Positions 1 to 8,593 of a stretch of 64,000 nt of DNA are shown piece by piece. Each line of letters starts with the position of its first letter. Positions within the stretch are counted from its first letter, which is position 1. Origin of the DNA: UBA6168 sp041741095 (lineage in GTDB: Bacteria; Bacteroidota; Bacteroidia; Chitinophagales; Saprospiraceae); NCBI GenBank assembly GCA_041741095.1, contig JBGSKQ010000095.1:335567-399566 (forward strand), in the 5' to 3' direction. The translations under genes and the position numbers were made by a program. Below the pieces are notes generated by a model that had not been told where the DNA came from, did not search any database, and worked only from the letters and a program-made list of their open reading frames with translations.

Positions 1-1427
1 ATCTCCAGGGCTACCCGGATGCCGGATTCGATGGCGCCATGCACGGTACCACTATGGCCTTCAAAATGAGTAGCCTCACCTGCAAAATACAACTGCTCGC
101 CGACCGGAGACGCCAATTCTTTCCTGAAGATAAGGCTACCGCCAACTTTCGGATAAGAAAATGCACCTTTTATAAATGGCTCTTTGCTCCAGTCCATGAT
201 GTATGATCCATTTTGCAACAAGCTGGACGAGGCCACATTGCCAGCAGCAAAAATATTGTCGAAATTGGCTAAAATGGTGCCTGCTGCACCGCTGCCCATT
301 GTGCTAAATTGTTCGGCCTTGAAACCGTTAATTGAGGCCGTGATAACTGGAATATTGCCTTTGCCATAGCTCGAAACATAAATTTCGGGCACGTCGTTGT
401 TGCCATAAATGGAGCCAAGGTTTGAAACCAATCCGTCCAAATCTTCCCAAAATGGCTGGCTAAATTTAAAAAGCGCTTTCATGCCTGCCCCCATGCCCAC
501 ATTTTGAAAGGCATCCTGTTTCGTAGATGGCAGGGCAGGGGTGAAGGTAATATCGCCATCCCTCAAAATGCTCATCGGTGCGGTGACAACCACCCGGTCG
601 GCCTGCCAAGTTTTTCCCGTTTGGTCGGTCAGTACTGCTTTTGTGCCGCTAAGGTTGATATTTTTTACTTGCCGGTTCAGTTCCACCTTTCCCCAAATGG
701 TGTCGAATTTTTCCTCCAAAATGGAGAGCATGGTCCTGTTTTTCAGCTTAAAACTTTCTGTTCCTGCTGTATTCAGTACACTTTCAGCAGAAAGTCCCTT
801 TAGGCTCAATCTGTCGTTGGAAGTGCCAAGCTCGTTGCTGAGCATCCCGTTCACGACCCCAAACATCTCCCAAAGGTTTTCGGCGGCCAACTGTTGCTCT
901 ACTGTGGCATCTGTCCCGCTCCAGGTGTAGGCACGGTTAATAAAGTCTTTTGCTTTGATAAACTGGTTATACTGCAATGCCTCGGCTCCATTTTTTAAGG
1001 GTTTTTCGTTTGGGTTGCCAAAATCTTGTTTGAAATAATAATAGTCTTCGGTCGGAGAAGTCAAAAATTCTGCACCGGTAGCTTTGACAATGTCGTACCA
1101 AGGTGAAAGCGAGCCGTGTATTTCTTCGGCACCCAATTCAATATCAAAATCTGAAAATCCTGAGAGATGCCGTATCCGGCCGCCTATTTGCCCAGATGCT
1201 TCAAGGATGGTCACCTTGAAGCCACGTTCCTGCAAATACCAGCCAGTATAAAGTCCTGAAGCGCCGGCGCCGACGACCACGACTTCAAAGTTCTTGTATT
1301 TGTCCACTTTCTGGATGCCCGACTTGGGAGTATCATCTTCTTTTTTACAGGATGAAATAATGGCAGGGAAGGCCAGGGCGGTGGGCAGGGAATACCCGAT
1401 TTGGCGTAGGAATTTTCTTCTTTGCAT
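1..1427 (-). CDS. Flavin amine oxidase family protein, 3' end cut by the window edge
   Basis: FAD-dependent oxidase of the monoamine oxidase/phytoene desaturase fold; the substrate cannot be told. About 475 codons are present. The N-terminus starts MQRRKFLRQIG, a Tat-like twin-arginine motif, followed by a lipobox-like ISSCKK, so the protein is probably exported folded and lipid-anchored. The dinucleotide-binding motif GAGASGLYTGWYLQERG lies near residue 50 and is followed by an ILEAS and a GGRI segment. Near the truncated end, GEATHFEGHSGTVHGAIESG is the typical C-terminal FAD-contact motif of flavin amine oxidases, so only a few residues are missing. It is divergent from the TPR lipoprotein gene across a 375-bp spacer. 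The family is clear, the reaction is not. Confidence 0.88.
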   Translation of the reverse strand, partial: MQRRKFLRQIGYSLPTALAFPAIISSCKKEDDTPKSGIQKVDKYKNFEVVVVGAGASGLYTGWYLQERGFKVTILEASGQIGGRIRHLSGFSDFDIELGAEEIHGSLSPWYDIVKATGAEFLTSPTEDYYYFKQDFGNPNEKPLKNGAEALQYNQFIKAKDFINRAYTWSGTDATVEQQLAAENLWEMFGVVNGMLSNELGTSNDRLSLKGLSAESVLNTAGTESFKLKNRTMLSILEEKFDTIWGKVELNRQVKNINLSGTKAVLTDQTGKTWQADRVVVTAPMSILRDGDITFTPALPSTKQDAFQNVGMGAGMKALFKFSQPFWEDLDGLVSNLGSIYGNNDVPEIYVSSYGKGNIPVITASINGFKAEQFSTMGSGAAGTILANFDNIFAAGNVASSSLLQNGSYIMDWSKEPFIKGAFSYPKVGGSLIFRKELASPVGEQLYFAGEATHFEGHSGTVHGAIESGIRVALE

Positions 1428-1802
1428 GGGACATAGTTTTTGTTGAAGTAAGAGGCAAATATAATTGTTAAATGGAAGATTTATCCATAGGCGGCAGAAG
1501 TTACTTGTTTATCGGTATTCAGAATTGACCTGACATAGGTTTTCTATTAGGCCAGCAACTCAAAATAAATCGGCAATTACACGAAATACCATGTCTATGG
1601 CTCGTTTAGCCTGGCATTTGCTGGAGCATGAGCTTAGTTTTGCACTACCCAATCATTTGAGCATCGCCCGGATAGCCTTCAGGGAAAAACTCTTTCCAAG
1701 CCTATAATTCTATAAGAATGTGGATAATCCTTTTCTATGTCCAAAAGACTGGGGAAATAACCATTTGAGAACAATTTTTTATTTCACTTAAACCAAAACC
1801 TA
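1428..1802. other. Intergenic spacer between divergent genes
   Basis: 375 bp between the amine oxidase and the TPR lipoprotein, and it should hold both promoters. No open frame with coding character, no RNA gene, no strong hairpin and no dyad of the TGAY-N4-RTCA type was seen. The last 60 bp before the lipoprotein start are AT-rich. Confidence 0.5.
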
Positions 1803-3536
1803 ATGAAACTTCAATTTCTTTTTCTGGGATTCTTTATCCTTTGGGCAGGTTGCCAACGAAGGCAACAACCTTTGCAGACCAGCGGGGTACCAGATTTGCC
1901 GCCCATCAGTTTTTGCGCCCCTAAATCGGTAGTGCTGAATACCGAACCCGGCTACGATGGCACATTGGTGCCATTGTTTGCGGGGCTTACCGAGAATTTT
2001 ACCTACCCCGTGACTACAAATTCCAAAGTGGCGCAGAAGTATTTTGACCAGGGCCTTATTTTATCATACGGCTTCAACCATGCCGAAGCTGCCCGTTCTT
2101 TCCAGGAAGCTACCCGCCAAGATCCCGAATGTGCCATGTGCTACTGGGGAGTCGGCTACGTGCTGGGCCCGAACTACAATGCTGGAATGCAGCCTGAAGT
2201 ATTGCCTCAGGCACACGAGGCCATTGCCAAGGCCAAAATGTTGTCTTACAAGGTTAATTCAAAGGAAAAGTCCCTTATCCAAGCCCTTTCCAAACGCTAT
2301 CCAAAAACGATGGACGAAGATCCTAAACCCTATTATCAAGCCTACGCCGAGGCTATGCGGGAAGTACAAAAGCAATTTCCCGATGATCAGGACATTTCCG
2401 CTATGTGTGCCGAAGCCCTGATGGACATGCACCCTTGGGATTTGTGGACAAAGGATGGCAAAGCGCAGCCCTGGACGCCCGAAATCCTGGGCATCATTGA
2501 GGGCGTTTTGGAAAAAAATCCCAAGCATATCCAGTCTATCCACTTGTACATCCACGCCACCGAGGCAAGTGGAAATGCCGAAAAAGCTATCCCTTATGCC
2601 AATAACCTGAGAAATCTGGTGCCCGGTAGCGGCCACCTCGTACACATGCCTTCCCATACCTACCTCAACACGGGACATTATTGGGAAGGCACCCTGGCCA
2701 ACGAGCGGGCTGTAAAAATTGACAGTTCCTATGTGGAGACATGCCATGCAGCGGGCATTTACCCTTTGGCTTATTACCCGCACAACTGGCACTTCCTGGC
2801 CGCCTGCGCCGCACTGGCTGGCAAGGGCGACCGGGCATTGGAGGCCAGCCGATACATGGCCGATCACGTGGTCAATAAAGAAATGATTGGAGAACCTGCC
2901 TTTGGGGCCACCCTGCAGCATTTTTACACAATTCCCTGGTTTATCATGGTAAAATTTGCCAAATGGGACGAAATTCTCAACGAACCTGAGCCAGCGTTTA
3001 ACCTGGATTATCCCAAAGCTATTTGGCACTATGCCAGAGGAATGGCTTATGCCGCCAAAGGGAATTTGCCTTTGGCAGAAAAAGAACTAAAAGCGGTGAA
3101 AGAAATAGAGAAAATCGAAAAACTGGGTGAGATGAAACTGTTTGAAATCAACAATGCATTGCAGGTGGTTCAAATTGCTTCGAATGTGCTGGCAGGGGAA
3201 GTCCATTTTCGGAAAGGAGATTTCGAAAATGCCATCGCTTCGCTGGAAAAGGCTGTGGAAATAGAGGACGGGCTTTCCTACATCGAGCCGCCAGATTGGT
3301 TTTTCTCCGTAAGGCACCCGCTCGGTTTTGTTTTGATAGAAGCAGGCCAGTACGCCAAGGCCGAAGCAGTTTATCGGAAAGATTTGAAAACCTTTAAGGA
3401 AAATGGTTGGGCCTTGATTGGCCTGTATCAGGCGCTGATGCGGCAGGGCAAAACTAAAGATGCGAAGGACGTTCGGCTACGGTTTGAAAAGGCATGGGCG
3501 CATGCCGATCATCCACTCGTTGCATCTATTTTATAA
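1803..3536 (+). CDS. TPR-repeat lipoprotein
   Basis: 577-aa exported protein of unknown biochemical role. The N-terminus has a hydrophobic signal ending in the lipobox LWAGC, predicting an outer-membrane or periplasmic lipoprotein. From about residue 80 the sequence forms tetratricopeptide repeats (GLILSYGFNHAEAARSFQEA, then a segment with CAMCYWGVGYVLGPNYN), and more TPR-like helices occur near the C-terminus (GDFENAIASLEKAVEI, GQYAKAEAVYRKDL). The CAMCYWG segment is typical of a family of bacterial TPR proteins often found near oxidases, which act as scaffolds. It converges on YceI and the two share a bidirectional terminator hairpin. No catalytic motif is visible. Confidence 0.85.
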   Translation: MKLQFLFLGFFILWAGCQRRQQPLQTSGVPDLPPISFCAPKSVVLNTEPGYDGTLVPLFAGLTENFTYPVTTNSKVAQKYFDQGLILSYGFNHAEAARSFQEATRQDPECAMCYWGVGYVLGPNYNAGMQPEVLPQAHEAIAKAKMLSYKVNSKEKSLIQALSKRYPKTMDEDPKPYYQAYAEAMREVQKQFPDDQDISAMCAEALMDMHPWDLWTKDGKAQPWTPEILGIIEGVLEKNPKHIQSIHLYIHATEASGNAEKAIPYANNLRNLVPGSGHLVHMPSHTYLNTGHYWEGTLANERAVKIDSSYVETCHAAGIYPLAYYPHNWHFLAACAALAGKGDRALEASRYMADHVVNKEMIGEPAFGATLQHFYTIPWFIMVKFAKWDEILNEPEPAFNLDYPKAIWHYARGMAYAAKGNLPLAEKELKAVKEIEKIEKLGEMKLFEINNALQVVQIASNVLAGEVHFRKGDFENAIASLEKAVEIEDGLSYIEPPDWFFSVRHPLGFVLIEAGQYAKAEAVYRKDLKTFKENGWALIGLYQALMRQGKTKDAKDVRLRFEKAWAHADHPLVASIL

Positions 3537-3552
3537 ACTTGCATAAATAAAG

Positions 3553-3590
3553 AAGGCCGCACCTTCAACAGGTGCGGCCTTTCACTTTTG
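3553..3590. terminator. Bidirectional terminator hairpin
   Basis: Perfect 12-bp stem (3553-3564 with 3570-3581) and a 5-nt loop between the convergent TPR lipoprotein and YceI genes. A T-rich stretch follows on the plus strand, and an equivalent U-rich stretch follows on the minus strand, so it can serve both genes. Confidence 0.85.
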
Positions 3591-3603
3591 TGTTTAACGC
3601 CAA

Positions 3604-4197
3604 TTATTTTTTGGTCACAATTTTTACGTCCATATCAAACTCGTCGTAAATGGTTTTGTCGCCGAGGTTGTCGAAAAAGCTGCCAGAGCCATAACGGATG
3701 TCATAATCGGCACGGTCAAGTTTCATGGCGGCAGTGGCCACGTAGTTGCCGGCTTCTTCTTTCACGTTTGCATCAAACTTGATTTCTTTCGTAGTTTCCT
3801 TGATAGTCAGGTTGCCAACTATCTTGTAGCTGCCCGGTGTGCCCCTGGAAATAACTTTCGTGATGACGAGTTTGGAAACCGGATATTTGGCAACACCGAA
3901 GAAATCGTCGGATTTCAGGTGCCCGATCAATTTGTCAGCCCATTCGCCTTGCAGGTCGTTGCAAGTGATGCTGTTCATGTCAATTTCGAACGAGCCGCCA
4001 GTGAGCAGGCCTTTGTCGAAATTCAAGGAGCCGGATTTCAGCTTGATGTTGCCGTTGTGTTCGCCAGTTACCTTGTAGGCTTTCCAGGCTACAGTGCTGG
4101 AAGCGAGGTCAACGCTGAAAGGAGCTACGGTGAAAGCAAAGCCTGCAAATGCAATGGCTGCAATGAGGAGGCCAAAGGATAAACTTGATTTTTTCAT
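3604..4197 (-). CDS. YceI family polyisoprenoid-binding-like protein
   Basis: 197-aa secreted lipocalin-like protein. Residues 1-25 form a Sec signal peptide. The mature part shows the YceI pattern: FSVDLASSTVAWKAYKVTGEHNG near the N-terminus, a central GSFEIDMNSITCNDL, KSDDFFGVAKYPVSKL, and LTIKETTKEIKFDA. YceI proteins have a beta-barrel that binds long isoprenoid or lipid ligands and are often induced by stress; here the ligand is unknown. The promoter carries a perfect TTGAT-N4-ATCAA dyad placed like a Crp/Fnr class II site, and a Crp/Fnr gene lies just upstream on the same strand. Confidence 0.92.
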   Translation of the reverse strand: MKKSSLSFGLLIAAIAFAGFAFTVAPFSVDLASSTVAWKAYKVTGEHNGNIKLKSGSLNFDKGLLTGGSFEIDMNSITCNDLQGEWADKLIGHLKSDDFFGVAKYPVSKLVITKVISRGTPGSYKIVGNLTIKETTKEIKFDANVKEEAGNYVATAAMKLDRADYDIRYGSGSFFDNLGDKTIYDEFDMDVKIVTKK

Positions 4198-4247
4198 AAT
4201 AAAGACGTTTAGGATTTGATTTTAAAATTTGAGCTTAAATCTGCCTG

Positions 4248-4292
4248 CAAAATTATCGCTGACAAAGCACCGTACCTCTTGATATAGATCAA
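4248..4292 (-). promoter_or_regulatory. YceI promoter with a Crp/Fnr-type dyad
   Basis: On the minus strand a perfect dyad TTGATCTATATCAA (4279-4292) is followed after 23 bp by TAATTTTG (4248-4255), an exact match to the Bacteroidota -7 element TAnnTTTG. The dyad centre would sit near -42 from the transcription start, the classical class II activator position, and no -33 TTG is needed. It is centred 88 bp upstream of the YceI start codon. No second dyad is visible. Confidence 0.6.
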
Positions 4293-4330
4293 TAAAAACA
4301 GGGCTCCGGCTTAAAGTAATGTTAAAAAGG

Positions 4331-4915
4331 TTAATATTTTCGGTTGGACAACTGTTTGCGGATTCGGCTGAGGCTTTCGGGCGTTATGCCCAAATAAGAA
4401 GCAATCTGGTGCTGCGGGATCCTTTGTTCGAGCGTAGGGTAGCGCTGGTGAAATTCAAGGTAACGCTCTTCGGCCGGTTTGGATATGGCTGAAATTACCC
4501 TGCGCTGCGAGGCGATGAAGGCGTTTTGTATCAATATCCTGAAATAGCGCTCGAATTTTGGTATTTTTTCATACATCAACTCCTGCGAAGCCAAGTCAAT
4601 CAATGCCAATTCGGTAGGCTCCAGGGCGTCCACATAATATCGGGAAGGGGTTTCAGTAAAAAAACTATACAAATCGCCCACCCACCAGTCTTCTATGCTG
4701 AATTGCAGCACATGTTCGTTCCCTTGTTCATCCAGTTCGTAGGTGCGCAGGCAGCCTTTCAGCACATAACCACTGTATTTGCATACTTCGCCTTCTTTGC
4801 ACAAGAATTGCTTTTTGCGGAGCTTTTGGTGCTGCAAGAGGGAAATAAATAGTTTTTCCTCCTCCTTGTCGAGGTTGATGCGGCGGGACACATGCTGCAA
4901 TAGGTTCTCGTACAT
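4331..4915 (-). CDS. Crp/Fnr family transcriptional regulator
   Basis: 194-aa regulator with an N-terminal cyclic-nucleotide-binding-like beta-roll (about 20-130) and a C-terminal winged helix. The recognition helix reads ITPESLSRIRKQL; the E-x-x-S-R spacing equals that of FNR, which reads TTGA half-sites. Cysteines occur in FLCKEGEVC and KGCL but not as an N-terminal FNR-type cluster, so oxygen sensing through an Fe-S centre is not supported. It is the last gene of a minus-strand run starting at trmD and lies 133 bp upstream of YceI, whose promoter carries an FNR-like dyad. Regulation of YceI is inferred. Bacteroidota encode many paralogues with this helix, so its regulon cannot be assigned by sequence alone. 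Confidence 0.9.
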   Translation of the reverse strand: MYENLLQHVSRRINLDKEEEKLFISLLQHQKLRKKQFLCKEGEVCKYSGYVLKGCLRTYELDEQGNEHVLQFSIEDWWVGDLYSFFTETPSRYYVDALEPTELALIDLASQELMYEKIPKFERYFRILIQNAFIASQRRVISAISKPAEERYLEFHQRYPTLEQRIPQHQIASYLGITPESLSRIRKQLSNRKY

Positions 4916-4947
4916 AGGTGATCCAAGGCTGTTTAGGCAAATTTATG

Positions 4948-6072
4948 CTATCTGCCTCTTTTTGAAAACCGCCGGATATTCACCTCGTCGTCCAAATGGC
5001 TTTTGTGCAGAAGAAAATGGGCCATTTGATGCGCAAAAAATGGCCCCAAAGAACTGCCCTTTGTTCCCAAGCCATTGAAAATAGCGAGCTGGCCATGTTC
5101 AGGGTGCAGGCCCAAAAATGGCCTGACATCCGAGACAGTTGGCCGTATGCCAGCCTGGTGCGCCAGGATTTCAAAGGGGAAATTCAGTGTATTTTCCAGT
5201 TTTTCGAGCAGTTCTGACTTGTGATCCTCGGAGGGAAAAGGATCGTCAAACTCAAAGCGGCTGGTGGAACCTGCCCAATAAATATCGGCCGCTTTCTCAT
5301 TTTCTGTTGTTGAAATATTGTCAATGTACGTACCCGGCAATGGCACGAGGAAAAGGTGGTGTTTCAGGATTTTTTCAAAATTGGCTCCCGGAATTTTTAC
5401 GAGCAGCAATTCACCTTTGGTTGGAACAAAAGGCAGGTAGCTAAAAAAAGGGTTTTCGGTCGCCCTGGCGCCTTCGCAAAAGATGATTTTTTCCGCTTTG
5501 AAATTTTTATAAACAACGCCATCTTGTTGAAAATCAATGAATTGATACTCAAAAACCTCCTCCAGGAAATTGCCGCTTTCAATGAGTTTTTCACGATAGT
5601 TTTTAACCAAATCCGGCAATGAAACCTGGGCGCAATGGCGCAATTCGCCCCAAGCATGGGCGGGTTTAATTTTTCCTTCAAAATTGCCCAGTTCGGCTTT
5701 TTCCTCAAAAAATGCTTCGTATTCAGGATAGGCGCCCCTGCGGTCCCACTCATTTTCCTCAAAGGTATTGTGCAGCGCCCGCACGATGTTCCTGTCCGTC
5801 CAAAGCCGGATGCCCAGCAAGTCTTCCAGGTCCCGATAGGTCTTTTTTGCAAAATCGTACAACGCTTCGAAGCGCCAGCTTTTGGCGATACGCCTGCCCG
5901 TTACTGGATTGACAATGCCTGCGGCGATGGTGGAGGTAGCACCCGGCAAGGCTTGGTCAACGACGAGGATCTTTTTGTTTTCCACTAATAGAAAATGGGC
6001 CAGGAGCGTGCCGGCCAAGCCCTGGCCGACAATGATATAGTCATATTTTTTTTGCTGGGAAAGGGATTCCAA
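4948..6072 (-). CDS. FAD-dependent oxidoreductase (DAO / glycine oxidase-like)
   Basis: 374-aa soluble flavoprotein of the D-amino-acid oxidase superfamily. The N-terminus has the Rossmann motif IIVGQGLAGTLLAHFLL with VVD at the end of the second strand, then STIAAGIVNPVTGRRIAKSW, typical of the MnmC-C/glycine oxidase branch. The C-terminal QAGIRPTVSDVRPFLG and FNGLGTKGSSLGPFFA match the flavin-binding end of that family. The substrate is unknown. The start appears to be TTG at 6072, two bases after the MmcQ stop codon; no in-frame ATG precedes the Rossmann motif. The tight packing places it in one transcript with trmD and the MmcQ-like gene. Confidence 0.85.
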   Translation of the reverse strand: MESLSQQKKYDYIIVGQGLAGTLLAHFLLVENKKILVVDQALPGATSTIAAGIVNPVTGRRIAKSWRFEALYDFAKKTYRDLEDLLGIRLWTDRNIVRALHNTFEENEWDRRGAYPEYEAFFEEKAELGNFEGKIKPAHAWGELRHCAQVSLPDLVKNYREKLIESGNFLEEVFEYQFIDFQQDGVVYKNFKAEKIIFCEGARATENPFFSYLPFVPTKGELLLVKIPGANFEKILKHHLFLVPLPGTYIDNISTTENEKAADIYWAGSTSRFEFDDPFPSEDHKSELLEKLENTLNFPFEILAHQAGIRPTVSDVRPFLGLHPEHGQLAIFNGLGTKGSSLGPFFAHQMAHFLLHKSHLDDEVNIRRFSKRGR

Positions 6073-6074
6073 GA

Positions 6075-6434
6075 TTACAGCGATTGCAGCGTTCCACGGT
6101 CTTTTTTGGGCAAGCCTTTTACGACCAGATCGTAGGAGTGGTTGATGAGTTCTTTTAAAAAAGCAGTGTCGAGGCCATTTTCAAAACGGACGGTGTTCCA
6201 GTGATTTTTGTTCATGTGCCAGCCTGCGTGGATGTCGTCGGGATGTTCTTCCCGCAACTCGATGGCCCGGTCGGGGTCGCATTTCAAATTGACGCTAAAC
6301 TCTTCTGCGTCCAGCCCCGTCAAGGCAAACATTTTCCCCATCACCTTGAAAACCAGGGTATCCTCACCAAAGGGAAAGGTTTCTTCAACGCCTTTTAAGC
6401 TGAGGCAGTAGCTATGGAATTGTTCAATGTTCAT
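6075..6434 (-). CDS. MmcQ/YjbR family protein
   Basis: 119-aa protein of the MmcQ/YjbR fold (CyaY-like domain, sometimes called DNA-binding). It begins MNIEQFHSYCLSLKGVEETF and contains FPFGEDTLVFKVMGKMFAL, LKCDPDRAIELREE and a WHMNKNHWNTV segment, all characteristic. The start was chosen at 6434 because its ATG overlaps the trmD stop as ATGA; a longer reading frame upstream lies inside trmD and has no family similarity. The coupling to trmD suggests translational coupling. The biochemical function of the family is poorly known. Confidence 0.9.
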   Translation of the reverse strand: MNIEQFHSYCLSLKGVEETFPFGEDTLVFKVMGKMFALTGLDAEEFSVNLKCDPDRAIELREEHPDDIHAGWHMNKNHWNTVRFENGLDTAFLKELINHSYDLVVKGLPKKDRGTLQSL

Positions 6435-7111
6435 TGTTTTTTTAACAGATTTGGCCTCCTTTCCTCTGTCCTTTTCAGTGCCTGTTCGCAGCGCCATTCC
6501 TCTATTTTTTGAAAATGGCCCGACTGCAAAACATCAGGAACTTCCCAGCCACGGAACTCAGAGGGGCGGGTGTAAACGGGCGGTGCCAACAACTCGTCTT
6601 GAAAGGAATCGAAAAGTGCCGAAGTTTCATCGCCCAAAACGCCGGGAATCAGCCTGCCGATGGCATCCACTACCACCGCTGCGGCCAGTTCGCCGCCCGA
6701 CAGGACGTAGTCACCAATAGAAATTTCCATCGTGACGAAATGCTCCCGGATGCGCTCGTCAATGCCTTTGTAGTGCCCGCAGATGAGCAGCAGGTTGCTT
6801 TTTAAAGAAAGCCGATTGGCGAGTTTTTGGTCAAAAAGCTGCCCATCGGGGGTTAGGAAAATGATTTCATCATAAGTCCGCTGGGCTTGCAATTGCTCAA
6901 TGCAGTTGGCCAATGGTTCCACCATCATCACCATGCCAGCCCCGCCGCCAAATTGGTAATCGTCCACTTGCTGGTGCTTGCCCAAGCCAAATTCCCTCAA
7001 ATCATGCAGCTCAACGTTGAGCAAACCCTTTTCCTGTGCCCTTTTCATGATGCTGTGTTGAAAAGGGCTATCCAGGAGTTCTGGATGGACCGTGATGATG
7101 CCAATGTGCAT
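6431..7111 (-). CDS. trmD: tRNA (guanine-N1-)-methyltransferase TrmD
   Basis: 226-aa SPOUT methyltransferase that makes m1G37 in tRNAs and prevents +1 frameshifting; cytoplasmic and normally essential. Family motifs are clear: MHIGIITVHPELL at the start, YQFGGGAGMVMMVEPL, the trefoil-knot SAM site LLICGHYKGIDERI, SIGDYVLSGGELAAAVVVDA and the C-terminal YTRPSEFRGWEVPDVLQSG. Length matches the usual size. It heads a minus-strand run with the MmcQ-like, FAD oxidoreductase and Crp/Fnr genes, not the common rpsP-rimM-trmD-rplS order. Confidence 0.97.
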   Translation of the reverse strand: MHIGIITVHPELLDSPFQHSIMKRAQEKGLLNVELHDLREFGLGKHQQVDDYQFGGGAGMVMMVEPLANCIEQLQAQRTYDEIIFLTPDGQLFDQKLANRLSLKSNLLLICGHYKGIDERIREHFVTMEISIGDYVLSGGELAAAVVVDAIGRLIPGVLGDETSALFDSFQDELLAPPVYTRPSEFRGWEVPDVLQSGHFQKIEEWRCEQALKRTEERRPNLLKKQ

Positions 7112-7132
7112 GGAAGTGGATAAAAGGTTCTT

Positions 7133-7166
7133 AAAATCATGGTGAATTCAATATCACCATGATTTT
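7133..7166. terminator. Hairpin between FKBP and trmD
   Basis: Perfect 13-bp stem (7133-7145 with 7154-7166) with an 8-nt loop. The stem ends are A/T tracts, so on the minus strand the hairpin closes with GATTTT. It probably terminates the FKBP transcript before trmD. Confidence 0.65.
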
Positions 7167-7170
7167 ATTA

Positions 7171-7830
7171 TTAATCTATTCCCAACAGTTCCACCTCAAA
7201 AACCAAGGTGGCATAGGGGCCTATTTGCCCGCCAGCGCCCCGGTCGCCGTAGGCGAGGTTGGAAGGAATGAACAATTTCCATTTGCTGCCCACTTTCATC
7301 AGTTGAAGGGCTTCAACCCAGCCTTGGATCACCCCTGTAACGGGAAAACTGGCTGGCTCCCCACGTTGGATGGAGCTGTCAAAAACAGTCCCGTCTATAA
7401 GGGTGCCTTCGTAGTGGACACTCACTTTGTCGCTGGATTTTGGCATTGGGCCGGTGCCTTCTTTTATCACCTCATATTGCAGGCCGCTCGGCAGGGTGAT
7501 GACTCCTTGGCGCTCGGCATTTTTCGCCAAAAAAGCCTTGCCTTCAGCTTCGTTTTTCTTTTTGGCCATTTCTTTTTGTTTGTTGATCTGCTCTTTCACC
7601 AATTGGTTGGCCGATTTCATGTCCAATAGTTCGGTACCGCCGTTGACCACATCAGAAATGGCCTTGCCTACCATATCGCTGTTGATGTTGGTCAGCCCTT
7701 GCTGCTTTATGTTTTGTCCCCACAGGATGCCTATGGCGTAGCTGAGGGAGTCTTGGTAGGTTTTTAGTTCCTGTGCCTGGGAGAAAGCAAATACAAACAT
7801 CAGGGGTAAAACGATTGCTACTTTTTTCAT
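7171..7830 (-). CDS. Exported FKBP-type peptidyl-prolyl cis-trans isomerase
   Basis: 219-aa FkpA/Mip-like folding catalyst of the cell envelope. Residues 1-19 are a signal peptide (MKKVAIVLPLMFVFAFSQAQ). An N-terminal helical dimerisation domain (about 20-110, with DSLSYAIGILWGQNIKQQG and a charged helix KEMAKKKNEAEG) precedes the FKBP domain (about 115-219: GLQYEVIKEGTG, VSVHYEGTLIDGTVFDSS, FPVTGVIQGWVEALQLMKVG, PSNLAYGDRGAGG, LVFEVELL). All main active-site residues of FKBP proteins appear present. It is the likely first gene of its own transcript, with the hairpin at 7133-7166 downstream. Confidence 0.95.
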   Translation of the reverse strand: MKKVAIVLPLMFVFAFSQAQELKTYQDSLSYAIGILWGQNIKQQGLTNINSDMVGKAISDVVNGGTELLDMKSANQLVKEQINKQKEMAKKKNEAEGKAFLAKNAERQGVITLPSGLQYEVIKEGTGPMPKSSDKVSVHYEGTLIDGTVFDSSIQRGEPASFPVTGVIQGWVEALQLMKVGSKWKLFIPSNLAYGDRGAGGQIGPYATLVFEVELLGID

Positions 7831-8003
7831 CTTAGAAATTTATTTAGGTTAAAATTTTTGCAAATGTAGAAAAAGGGTAGGAGGGGAAACGGTTTGAGAT
7901 TTTTGGGGGCCTACAGGTATGGAATTTTGCGCTTTTTCAAGATTGGTGCCAGGGTGAAAATCCATAAACAAATATTTGCAGGCACTTGAGCAATGCACTT
8001 TTT

Positions 8004-8525
8004 TCAAAAAATCCTGAACGAATCAAAAAACTGATCCCCGGCGGCATTGATGTTTTTTTCCTGGTAGGAAATGGTCTGCACGGAATAAAAGCGGTTGCCA
8101 GCCAGGTATGCCTTTGTTTTAATGACCGCCTTTCCGTCCAAATAATCAATGCGCCAGTATTTGCCTGGGTATTTGCCCAATTGAATATCTGAAGAATACA
8201 GGATTTTCCCATTGACACTTTCGGTGGCGGTTTCCATGGTGGATTGAAAAAACTCTTCCACCAAGCCAACGGAATCAGTGAAAATTATGCCTGCTGGATA
8301 GTCGCAATAACTGACCATGTAAAAGAGGTTATCTGCATCTTTCTCCTGGGTTTGCAGGAAAAAAGTGTGGTAGGCCATTTTGCCGATCTTCGTTTCCACG
8401 CTGTCCAATTTTTCTGTCAAATCGCCTGGCACAATAATTCGGAAACGCCCCTCCACGCTGGTGAATTCCTTGGTTTGGCTGAAATAAAGCAGGCTGGGCA
8501 ACAATAAAAAGACAAAGGTTTTCAT
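8004..8525 (-). CDS. Exported protein of unknown function
   Basis: 173-aa protein with a signal peptide (MKTFVFLLLPSLLYFSQ). The mature part begins TKEFTSVEGRFRIIVPGDL, a pattern seen in small envelope proteins whose homologues start with a phrase such as F-x-S-x-E-G-x-F, and continues with MAYHTFFLQTQEK, YMVSYCDYP and GKYWRIDY. No catalytic motif is visible. The start at 8525 was preferred over an upstream in-frame ATG at 8561 because it gives a clean signal peptide. I do not recognise a named family. Confidence 0.7.
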   Translation of the reverse strand: MKTFVFLLLPSLLYFSQTKEFTSVEGRFRIIVPGDLTEKLDSVETKIGKMAYHTFFLQTQEKDADNLFYMVSYCDYPAGIIFTDSVGLVEEFFQSTMETATESVNGKILYSSDIQLGKYPGKYWRIDYLDGKAVIKTKAYLAGNRFYSVQTISYQEKNINAAGDQFFDSFRIF

Positions 8526-8593
8526 GCAAATTTTTTTCAGCCTATAGAGGTGGCCGGGCATGGAAAAGTTGTATCGGCCTCAATTTTAAAACG

